Assembly (NCBI GenBank): GCA_050014355.1
Contig: JBEKDL010000093.1
Location: 1 to 6,213, forward strand
DNA: 6,213 bases
Direction of reading: 5' to 3'
Origin: Fen-1077 sp050014355
GTDB taxonomy: Bacteria; Chloroflexota; Dehalococcoidia; Dehalococcoidales; RBG-16-60-22
This document shows, piece after piece, positions 1 through 4,740 of this stretch. Within the stretch, counting starts at the first letter, position 1. The number at the start of each line of letters is the position of its first letter. The position numbers and the translations under genes are program-made. The notes under the pieces are model-generated. The model saw only the letters and a program-made list of their open reading frames with translations. It did not search any database and had not been told where the DNA came from.

Positions 1-141
1 ATCAGCTTTATCTTTGTTTTCCTGGGACACAATATGCTCCTTTCTCTGTTTGGTCAGTCTACTACCTCTCAGGAGCTTGTACCACCCTTCTAGAGTGTAC
101 GGTTTAAGTGGCCCTATTTGTGTCCCATTATCGCTGACGGT
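1..141 (-). other. Open frame to the window edge after the broken OppF-type gene
   Basis: After the stop that ends the OppF-type frame, a different minus-strand frame stays open for 47 codons to the window edge. It begins T-V-S-D-N-G-T-Q-I-G-P-L and later contains L-T-K-Q-R-K-E. OppF/DppF proteins normally continue after N-P-R-M with T-V-x-x-I-I-x-E-P-L. If the seven bases CATGTAG (148-142) are skipped, the text reads N-P-R-M-T-V-S-D, which fits that consensus at the seam; the G-P-L-K-P-Y further on could match the E-P-L stretch with two extra residues. Beyond that the similarity is weak. The frame may be the displaced continuation of the OppF-type gene, or unrelated sequence joined to it. 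No start codon with a ribosome binding site was seen. Confidence 0.3.
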
Positions 142-478
142 CTACATGCATACGAGGGTTAAACGAACTAGTTACGTCTTGAAAAACAGCCTGTACGCGA
201 GTGCGGTACCACATCGTTTCTGACTCGGTGAACTGCAGTACATTTTTCCCTTCCAGAAGAATAGAGCCGCTGGTAGCCTGCTCCAGGAGCAAAATGAGTT
301 TTGCTACCGTCGTCTTGCCGCTACCAGATTCTCCAGCAATACCAAAACTGGTCCCCCTTTCGATGGTAAAGTTTACGCTGTCAACGGCTTTAAGTAACTT
401 GTACTTTCTTCGGAGCAGTCCCCTATCGTATATGGGAAAGTATTTAACCAAATCATGTACCTCCAGAAGAGACCCCAT
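128..478 (-). CDS. OppF/DppF-type peptide ABC transporter ATP-binding protein, truncated after the Q-loop
   Basis: This is the N-terminal third of the second ATPase of an oligopeptide/dipeptide importer, which would power uptake from the cytoplasmic face of the membrane. Seen: the N-terminal strand (L-L-E-V-H-D-L-V-K-Y-F-P, residues 4-15), the Walker A motif G-E-S-G-S-G-K-T (49-56) and the Q-loop V-F-Q-D (98-101) followed by S-S-F-N-P-R-M. Family members are usually about 320 residues; this frame stops at 116, right after N-P-R-M, with H-V-D-R-Q-R and TAA. The signature motif, Walker B, H-loop and the C-terminal peptide-transporter extension are therefore absent. The ATG lies two bases past the upstream OppD-type stop, with a G-rich ribosome binding site inside the end of that gene, so the two were translationally coupled. 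Family identity is secure. Choosing Opp or Dpp, or naming a substrate, is not possible. Natural frameshift, deletion and sequencing error cannot be told apart. Confidence 0.85.
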   Translation of the reverse strand: MGSLLEVHDLVKYFPIYDRGLLRRKYKLLKAVDSVNFTIERGTSFGIAGESGSGKTTVAKLILLLEQATSGSILLEGKNVLQFTESETMWYRTRVQAVFQDVTSSFNPRMHVDRQR

Positions 479-480
479 TG

Positions 481-1302
481 TTATCCCCCTTTATTTAAGA
501 GCCAGCATGCGGCAGACCGACTTGCGTTGACTGGTATCATTGGAGGATATTCCGCCTTGCAAATATCCATTACCTTAGGACAACGAGGACTGAACCCGCA
601 ACCCGGCGGCAACCTTAGAAGGTTGGGAGGTTCACCTTCTATTTGGTACAACCTTTTTCTTTGGCTTCCCAGTTTGGGTAATGCTTGCATAAGCGCTTCA
701 GTATAAGGATGCGCGGGGTTTGCATATATCTCCTTGACCGCTCCGCTTTCAACAATTTTACCGGCATACATTATAGCTACCCGGTCGCAATTTTCGGCCA
801 CGATGGCAAGGTCATGAGTAACAAATATCAGGCCCATGCTTGTCTGTAGCTGCATTTCCCGCAGGAGCCGGAGAAACTGGTCCTGGATAGTGACATCCAG
901 AGAGGTAGTTGGTTCATCGGCGATAAGCAGTTTTGGTTGACGTGCTATCGCTATTGCCGCTACCACTCTTTGCCGCATACCTCTACTGAACTGGAACGGA
1001 TAATCATGCAACCGCCGTTCGGCAGAGGGGATTCTGACACGTTTGAGAACATCTATCACTTTATCTTTTATAGTCGTCTTCGTAGTCTTGTCACCTTCGA
1101 GTCTAAACACTTCGGATACCTGGTTCCCGATTGAATAGAGGGGGTTTAGAGACATTAAAGGGTCCTGCAGTATCATCGCAATCTGCTTGCCACGATACTT
1201 TCTCATCTCGCGCTCGTTCTTGGTTAACAGGTCTTCTCCTTCAAAGACAACCTTACCCGCGATGGTGCGACCAGCTGGCTGCGGCAGTATCTGCAAACTC
1301 AT
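481..1302 (-). CDS. OppD/DppD-type peptide ABC transporter ATP-binding protein, N-terminus and Walker A missing
   Basis: First ATPase of an oligopeptide/dipeptide importer. Numbering from the ATG at 1302-1300 gives 273 residues. Seen: L-P-Q-P-A-G-R-T (6-13), Q-loop I-L-Q-D-P (44-48), signature F-S-R-G-M-R-Q (105-111, with R where G is usual), Walker B L-L-I-A-D-E-P (125-131), D-loop S-L-D (134-136) and H-loop V-T-H-D (161-164). Then comes the peptide-transporter C-terminal extension, N-P-A-H-P-Y-T-E-A-L (195-204), and four cysteines C235, C241, C248 and C266, spaced like those that bind an iron-sulfur cluster in DppD/OppD proteins. A full protein has about 50 more residues in front, including Walker A; these are absent. 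The frame stays open upstream to about 1638, but that stretch is antisense to a dehydrogenase domain and does not look like OppD. Without Walker A the protein should not bind ATP normally. Confidence 0.88.
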   Translation of the reverse strand: MSLQILPQPAGRTIAGKVVFEGEDLLTKNEREMRKYRGKQIAMILQDPLMSLNPLYSIGNQVSEVFRLEGDKTTKTTIKDKVIDVLKRVRIPSAERRLHDYPFQFSRGMRQRVVAAIAIARQPKLLIADEPTTSLDVTIQDQFLRLLREMQLQTSMGLIFVTHDLAIVAENCDRVAIMYAGKIVESGAVKEIYANPAHPYTEALMQALPKLGSQRKRLYQIEGEPPNLLRLPPGCGFSPRCPKVMDICKAEYPPMIPVNASRSAACWLLNKGG

Positions 1303-1305
1303 GCA
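1277..1305. other. Junction joining two 5'-truncated genes on opposite strands
   Basis: Rightward on the plus strand, dehydrogenase similarity begins at about 1277-1295. Leftward on the minus strand, OppD similarity begins at about 1305-1290. The breakpoint must lie in this overlap, which contains CTGCGGCAGTATCTGCAAAC. A deletion between two divergent genes, an inversion or insertion boundary, or an assembly chimera would each give this picture. No insertion-sequence ends or target duplication were recognised. Confidence 0.65.
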
Positions 1306-1726
1306 TAACTGCATCGGATACGGTTTACAGGCTATCACCGCTGAGTGCATGACGCTGGGCGTTAAAGCCGGTGTGGAGCCCATGTCGCTATGGCGTGTGC
1401 TGAGAGATGGCGGCACCGGGCAGGGTGTCATGTTCCATCGGGTTCTTCCCGATATTGTTTTCCGTGGCCATTTTGACCCGCCCCATTTTGCCCTGCGCCT
1501 GGCGTTCAAAGACGTATCACTGGCGACTTCACTGGGGCGGGAGTTGGATGTTCCGATGGCGTTGGCGAACCTGACACTGCAAGAGATGATGACCGCCATG
1601 AACAGAGGCTGGGGCGACAAGGACTCACGCATTGCCATGGTACTTCAGGAAGAACGGGCGGGCGGGATAGAGCTTCGTATCCCCGCGGCCCAGCTCGATG
1701 ATGAAGAGGCTAAGAGGAACAAATAA
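1277..1726 (+). pseudogene. C-terminal domain of a 3-hydroxyisobutyrate-dehydrogenase-family oxidoreductase, N-terminal half missing
   Basis: This is the all-helical C-terminal domain of the 3-hydroxyisobutyrate/tartronate-semialdehyde/gamma-hydroxybutyrate dehydrogenase family, NAD(P)-dependent enzymes that interconvert beta-hydroxyacids and semialdehydes. Family-like sequence begins near G-C-G-S-I-C-K-L-M-H-N. The K-x-x-x-N at 1295-1309 matches the catalytic Lys and Asn that open this domain. It continues through G-V-K-A-G-V-E-P, a helix with L-A-F-K-D-V-S-L-A (Lys-Asp typical of the substrate pocket) and V-P-M-A-L-A, to a TAA at 1724-1726. About 150 residues are present against roughly 290-300 in the family: the N-terminal Rossmann fold that binds the cofactor is gone. 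The frame stays open back to an ATG at 1187, but that part is antisense to the OppD-type gene. No ribosome binding site was found before any ATG inside the domain, so a working enzyme is very unlikely. Three 60-base lines counted by hand suggest higher GC here than in the OppD-type gene. Confidence 0.85.
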
Positions 1727-1759
1727 TCGGGAATGATATCATTGCCGCCACATTTTGGC

Positions 1760-1765
1760 TATAAT
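1760..1765 (+). promoter_or_regulatory. Candidate -10 box (TATAAT) before the cupin gene
   Basis: A perfect TATAAT lies 33 bases before the cupin ATG, in the only non-coding gap between the dehydrogenase relic and the cupin. No good -35 hexamer was seen at 16-18 bases upstream (ATCATT at 1738-1743 is the nearest, and weak). TG occurs at 1756-1757, one base off the extended -10 position. If used, it would start transcription about 25 bases before the cupin and could serve the lactonase-like gene as well. Confidence 0.45.
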
Positions 1766-1783
1766 GTAAAATAGTAAAATATC

Positions 1784-1789
1784 AGGAGG
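1784..1789 (+). promoter_or_regulatory. Ribosome binding site of the cupin gene
   Basis: A full AGGAGG sits nine bases before the ATG at 1799 and fixes that start. It is the strongest Shine-Dalgarno in front of an intact gene in this window. Confidence 0.85.
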
Positions 1790-1798
1790 CAAAAAGGA

Positions 1799-2164
1799 AT
1801 GAAGGTAATCAAGGTTGACACCGCCCAAACCAAGGACCTAACCGACGACCGGTTAATGACCGGCGGAAAGGTCCAGGCGAAATTTCTCATCATGCCGGAC
1901 TTAGCCAAAGAACTTAGTATGGGTATCGTATCATTTAAGCCCGGCGGCCGGACTAAATTTCATACACATACGAGCGAACAGGTATTGTTTGTTATCGAAG
2001 GCAAGGGCATCGTAGCTACTAAAAACGAAGAGGTCGAGGTCAAACCGGGGACGGTCGTCTATTTCCCGGCGGGAGAAATTCACTGGCACGGGGCCACCAA
2101 GAATTCTTCATTCGCCCACCTTACAATAGCTCCTCCCCACAAGACCGATATCGTTGAATCATAA
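1799..2164 (+). CDS. Small single-domain cupin protein
   Basis: A 121-residue single beta-barrel cupin, probably a cytosolic metalloprotein. Cupin motif 1 is seen as G50-x4-H55-T-H57-x3-Q61-x6-G68, where the usual Glu at the third ligand position is Gln; E60 lies just before it. Motif 2 is G84-x5-P90-A-G92-E-I-H95-W-H97. H55, H57, H95 and possibly Q61 are the likely metal ligands. The core (G-G-R-T-K-F-H-T-H-T-S-E-Q-V-L-F-V-I-E-G) resembles small cupins of unknown substrate often found beside catabolic genes. Length is normal for the family and nothing is missing. It has its own AGGAGG and a candidate TATAAT promoter. The lactonase-like gene follows 26 bases after its stop on the same strand, so the two are probably one operon. 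The reaction cannot be named: dioxygenase, isomerase and ligand-binding roles all exist in this fold. Confidence 0.88.
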   Translation: MKVIKVDTAQTKDLTDDRLMTGGKVQAKFLIMPDLAKELSMGIVSFKPGGRTKFHTHTSEQVLFVIEGKGIVATKNEEVEVKPGTVVYFPAGEIHWHGATKNSSFAHLTIAPPHKTDIVES

Positions 2165-2190
2165 ACGGAGCCGTACCAGGAGCCATCGGA

Positions 2191-2907
2191 ATGAAGAACT
2201 ATATTGTCCGGCCTATCCCTTTATGTAAAGGGGCCAGAGACAGGACCCAGTTAACTTACCGGCAAGGTTCGGGGGAAAAAGTCGAGATATGTTGTTACGC
2301 CTGGTATATACAGGGGGCCAAACCGGAAATCATGGTTGATACCGGGACAACCGCCGAGTGGTATCACGCTCATGGGGTTTCCCAGCAGGAACATATTCAA
2401 TACCTCGAGGACTCAATGGCCAGGTTTAATGTCCGGCCGGAGGATATAGATATTGTAATTCTGACTCATCTACACGCTGACCATGTGGAGCAAGCCCATA
2501 AATTTACCCGTGCCAGGTTTTATGTCCAGAAGGATGAGCTGGAGGCAACCAGACATCCCGCCATGGCGACAGAATACGTCACGAGCTTATTCGACGGGCT
2601 GGACTTCGAGGTTCTTGATGGCGATACCCGGATAACTGATGGGATAAGGGTGATATTTACTCCCGGGCATACTCCTGGCACACAATCAGTTGCCGTAGAG
2701 ACCGCGCGGGGGATCGCCGTGATTAGTGGATTTTGCTCCATAGAGGATAATTTCGGTAACGAAGCGAAGGGATTGCCCGTTGCCGCCCCCGGAGTATATG
2801 CCAATCTTCTCCAGGCCTACGATAGTATCATCAAGGTGAAGCAAACCGCGGACATACTCATTCCACTCCATGACATGAAATACACGCACATCGGCGCCAT
2901 CCCCTGA
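2191..2907 (+). CDS. Metallo-beta-lactamase-fold hydrolase, N-acyl homoserine lactonase-like family
   Basis: A 238-residue alpha-beta/beta-alpha metallohydrolase of the group that includes AHL lactonases and 4-pyridoxolactonase, which open lactone rings. Seen: strand with I-M-V-D-T-G (47-52), metal motif H93-L-H95-A-D97-H98, second-half T-P-G-H160-T-P-G and last ligand H227 in I-P-L-H-D. In AiiA the bridging Asp lies 22 residues after the histidine equivalent to H160. Here that place is C182 in I-S-G-F-C-S, so the usual Gly-Asp is Phe-Cys. The site thus resembles the Asp/Cys/His zinc site of class B1 beta-lactamases more than a standard lactonase. The protein has no signal peptide and is a usual length for the family. 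The start is supported by AGGAG at 2178-2182, eight bases before the ATG. It follows the cupin by 26 bases. The substrate is unknown: a lactone is the family-based guess, and quorum quenching should not be assumed. Confidence 0.88.
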   Translation: MKNYIVRPIPLCKGARDRTQLTYRQGSGEKVEICCYAWYIQGAKPEIMVDTGTTAEWYHAHGVSQQEHIQYLEDSMARFNVRPEDIDIVILTHLHADHVEQAHKFTRARFYVQKDELEATRHPAMATEYVTSLFDGLDFEVLDGDTRITDGIRVIFTPGHTPGTQSVAVETARGIAVISGFCSIEDNFGNEAKGLPVAAPGVYANLLQAYDSIIKVKQTADILIPLHDMKYTHIGAIP

Positions 2908-2938
2908 CATGTTGGAGGTGTTGGGATAAACCCGCTGC

Positions 2939-2944
2939 AGGAGG
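2939..2944 (+). promoter_or_regulatory. Strong ribosome binding site before the decarboxylase-family relic
   Basis: AGGAGG lies 11 bases before ATG 2956. That ATG opens only the five-codon frame M-V-S-D-D before TAG at 2971-2973. A second ATG at 2966, in the frame of the relic, is 21 bases away, too far for this site to serve directly. It looks like the original signal of the gene whose middle has been lost. Confidence 0.55.
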
Positions 2945-2965
2945 TAGTTTCAGAAATGGTTAGCG

Positions 2966-3130
2966 ATGATTAGGGCCCATATACGTCGTGCTCTGGAACT
3001 GGGTGCCACCCAGGATGAGCTACTTCAAATTTTTGAACTGATCTCGGGGTTGGGAATACACGGGTCCACGTTGGGAATATCTGTTTTGGCTGAGGAATAC
3101 CCCAAGTGGATAAATGAGCAAAACAAGTAA
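2966..3130 (+). pseudogene. C-terminal relic of a carboxymuconolactone decarboxylase/AhpD-family gene
   Basis: A 54-codon frame too short for most gene callers. It reads A-H-I-R-R-A-L-E-L-G-A-T, then E-L-L-Q-I-F-E-L-I-S, G-L-G-I-H and G-I-S-V-L-A-E-E, and ends in TAA. This is the standard C-terminal helical pair of carboxymuconolactone-decarboxylase-family proteins: the helix beginning H-I-R-x-A-L, then G-A-T-x-E-E-I, then a helix with a conserved His. Whole members are about 100-130 residues; the first helices, which in AhpD-type members carry the Cys-x-x-Cys pair, are absent. Upstream in the same frame lies a TAG at 2945-2947. The AGGAGG at 2939 and ATG at 2956 open M-V-S-D-D in another frame. 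The simplest reading is an internal, out-of-frame deletion that kept the start and the C-terminus. Re-initiation at ATG 2966 is possible, but the product would be a fragment. Confidence 0.75.
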
Positions 3131-3253
3131 TAATTCCCTTACATAAGTAAGCCCGGCAATAAGAGAGGCCAATTAACCTGTTAAGGTCCAATAAGGGAAA
3201 AGTTTAATACCTTGTGACATCCGATAATATCTACAGTACCCAAATACTAATTA
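3131..3253 (+). promoter_or_regulatory. AT-rich spacer with inverted repeats upstream of the serine hydrolase
   Basis: No gene was found here. Two symmetries stand out. One is TTCCCTTA (3134-3141) matched by TAAGGGAA (3192-3199). The other is a tight palindrome, TTAAC-CT-GTTAA (3173-3184), which could be an operator. GATAAT at 3223-3228 is a possible -10 box with no convincing -35. The spacer probably carries the serine hydrolase promoter, since the relic before it ends at 3130, but no single element is well supported. Confidence 0.3.
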
Positions 3254-3261
3254 ATGACAAG

Positions 3262-3267
3262 AAGGAG
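3262..3267 (+). promoter_or_regulatory. Ribosome binding site that decides the serine hydrolase start
   Basis: AAGGAG lies inside the first codons of the longest frame (ATG 3254) and four bases before a second in-frame ATG at 3272. Nothing like a Shine-Dalgarno precedes ATG 3254. The spacing to 3272 is slightly short but better than no site, so 3272 is the preferred start. Confidence 0.6.
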
Positions 3268-3271
3268 ACCG

Positions 3272-4546
3272 ATGATAAGCCCGAAAAGAACAAACGCAAA
3301 TTGGCCGCTACCTTCTGCCGAACCTGAAGAGGTAGGTTTTTCCTCCGAGCGGCTGGCACGAATCTGTCCTGGCTTGCAGAAATTCATCGATAAGCGGATG
3401 GTCCCCAACCTTGTCACGCTGGTTGCCCGGCATGGCAAAGTGGTGCATTATGCAGCCCAGGGCTATATGGACTTCGATAGCCGGAAACCAGCGAAGAAGG
3501 ACACTATTTACCGACTCTGGTCCAATAGCAAGCCTATCGCCGGTACGGCTACGATGATTTGTGTCGAGGATGGGCTCTTGAACCTTGACGACCCGGTCTC
3601 CAAATATTTACCAGCTTTTAAAAACCAGGTAGTAAGGGCGGAGGGGGGCCGGGGGCTTTCAATGGAACTCACTGTCCCCGCTGCCCGGGAAGTTACAGTT
3701 CGAGATTGTCTGCGTAATACCACCGGGCTTACAACGCCGCGTCGTGCCCCCATATGGTATCTGACCGAGTTCCGCGATACACTCCCGAAGTCAGGCTTAC
3801 TTACCAATCCGGAAAGACTATCCGGCAACATTCGCGAAATGGTTGAGGCTCTCGCCAGGTTACCGCTCGAATCACAGCCGGGGACTCAATTTGAATATCA
3901 GGTGGGCTACCCGATAGTCAGCGTTATACTCGAAGTGGTGACCGGCAAGACACTGGAAGAATTCTATCAGGAGCGTATCTTCAAACCTCTTGGAATGAAA
4001 GATACCTCGTTCTATCTTCCCAGGAACAAGCTTAACCGCTTTCCTACTCTTTATCGCCCGGTTCGGGAGGCTGATGGTTGGAAGCTTCGTGTCGTTGAGA
4101 AACCTGAAACCAGTGAGAAGGTTACAGGTCCAAAGAGTTACTTTGAAGCCGGCGGCGGAGGGGGTGGCGTGCTTTCGACGGCGGCGGATTACTCCCGGTT
4201 TGCCCAGATGTTGCTTAACGGTGGCGAGTTGGAAGGTGTCCGTGTACTCGGGAGAAAGACCGTGGAGCTAATGACGAGCAGTCATACCGGGGACATGGTT
4301 CTTCCACTTACCGGACCCGGATTCGGCTTCGGAATTGGGGTGGGAGTATACAAGGGTGGGGGTATTCCCGCCATGCGTTCCATCGGAACTTACGGTTGGA
4401 GCGGGGCCGCCGGTACCACCTTTTTTGCCGACCCGAAAGAGGCCCTTATCTGTATATGTTTCTCGCAAGTCTTAATGCACAGGTTTATGCCGAATAATAC
4501 CTATCAGGAAGAATTCGAGCGACTCGTGTACCAGTCTTTGATATAG
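3272..4546 (+). CDS. Class C beta-lactamase-type serine hydrolase (esterase/peptidase family)
   Basis: A 424-residue intact protein of the beta-lactamase/penicillin-binding-protein-like family (PF00144 type), which uses an acylated serine to hydrolyse esters or amides. Numbering from ATG 3272: S84-N-S-K87 is the S-x-x-K nucleophile motif, Y209 in F-E-Y-Q-V-G-Y-P fills the Y-x-N/S place, and G-W-S-G (375-378) followed by A-A-G-T and F-F-A-D-P is the third motif region. V-L-E-D-G-L-type helix text (V98-E-D-G-L-L-N-L-D-D-P) and a six-glycine run (294-299) before V-L-S-T-A-A-D-Y are also typical of the EstB-like group. There is no signal peptide or membrane segment, so it should be cytosolic; a carboxylesterase or lactone/amide hydrolase is likelier than an antibiotic-resistance enzyme. 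An alternative start at 3254 would add six residues (M-T-R-R-R-P). It stands alone after a 141-base gap and converges on the solute-binding-protein gene. The substrate is unknown. Confidence 0.92.
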   Translation: MISPKRTNANWPLPSAEPEEVGFSSERLARICPGLQKFIDKRMVPNLVTLVARHGKVVHYAAQGYMDFDSRKPAKKDTIYRLWSNSKPIAGTATMICVEDGLLNLDDPVSKYLPAFKNQVVRAEGGRGLSMELTVPAAREVTVRDCLRNTTGLTTPRRAPIWYLTEFRDTLPKSGLLTNPERLSGNIREMVEALARLPLESQPGTQFEYQVGYPIVSVILEVVTGKTLEEFYQERIFKPLGMKDTSFYLPRNKLNRFPTLYRPVREADGWKLRVVEKPETSEKVTGPKSYFEAGGGGGGVLSTAADYSRFAQMLLNGGELEGVRVLGRKTVELMTSSHTGDMVLPLTGPGFGFGIGVGVYKGGGIPAMRSIGTYGWSGAAGTTFFADPKEALICICFSQVLMHRFMPNNTYQEEFERLVYQSLI

Positions 4547-4575
4547 AGCGTGTGGCCTGCCCCTGGTAATTGTGC

Positions 4576-4593
4576 GCCGGTGCTTAAGCCGGC
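4576..4593. terminator. Short GC-rich hairpin after the serine hydrolase
   Basis: GCCGG (4576-4580) pairs with CCGGC (4589-4593) around an 8-base loop that includes most of a GCTTAAGC palindrome. It begins 30 bases after the serine hydrolase stop. No T-run follows, so on its own it is weak evidence for termination. Confidence 0.3.
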
Positions 4594-4597
4594 TGGA

Positions 4598-4645
4598 GAC
4601 GGGAAAAGTCCTGTTAACATAAAAGCGTTAAAGACCTTTCCCGTC
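4598..4645. terminator. Long interrupted hairpin between convergent genes, possible bidirectional terminator
   Basis: GACGGGAAA (4598-4606) pairs with TTTCCCGTC (4637-4645). After one A/C mismatch, GTC (4608-4610) pairs with GAC (4633-4635), and TTAAC (4614-4618) can pair with GTTAA (4627-4631). Its position between two converging genes fits a shared terminator. Only short T-rich sequence (CTTTAAT) follows on the plus strand, so termination would be imperfect or factor-assisted. Confidence 0.5.
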
Positions 4646-4654
4646 CTTTAATCC

Positions 4655-4675
4655 AGCTATAATCTATTTATAGCT
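4655..4675. repeat. Perfect AT-rich inverted repeat
   Basis: AGCTATAA (4655-4662) and TTATAGCT (4668-4675) form an 8-bp perfect stem with a 5-base loop, directly after the long hairpin. It could be a secondary terminator stem or a protein-binding site; its AT content makes a stable RNA stem doubtful. Confidence 0.45.
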
Positions 4676-4701
4676 TCTTCAACACTGGCGTAAGGTAACC
4701 C

Positions 4702-4732
4702 GTGTTTACGTTTCAAACACAAATTATTTTTT
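4702..4732 (+). terminator. Hairpin followed by a T-run, possible plus-strand terminator
   Basis: GTGTTT (4702-4707) pairs with AAACAC (4715-4720) across a 7-base loop, and a run of six T follows at 4727-4732. The stem is only six pairs and AT-rich, and the T-run starts six bases after it, so this is a weak intrinsic terminator at best. If real, it would stop read-through from the serine hydrolase just before the opposing gene ends at 4741. Confidence 0.3.
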
Positions 4733-4740
4733 CAGCAGTG

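Noticed and set aside
1..141. S-D-N-G-T-Q in the left-edge frame as part of an integrase/transposase core
   Set aside because: The short match resembles the S-D-x-G-T-Q of rve integrases, but the following residues do not, and no other catalytic Asp/Glu, terminal repeat or insertion-sequence end was seen.
1187..1276. The first 30 codons of the plus-strand frame as the start of the dehydrogenase
   Set aside because: They are antisense to OppD Q-loop-proximal coding sequence, lack a Rossmann glycine motif and have no ribosome binding site at 1187.
1303..1638. The upstream extension of the OppD-type frame (minus strand, up to 1638) as a novel N-terminal domain
   Set aside because: It is exactly antisense to a recognisable dehydrogenase C-terminal domain and has no OppD-like sequence or Walker A, so it is a chance open frame.
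2520..2910. Minus-strand open frames opposite the lactonase-like gene
   Set aside because: They are antisense to a well-supported gene with complete metal motifs and show no domain of their own.
2191..4546. Antibiotic-resistance reading of the metallo-beta-lactamase-fold and beta-lactamase-type genes
   Set aside because: Neither has a signal peptide, and both belong to broad hydrolase families in which most members are not lactamases acting on drugs.
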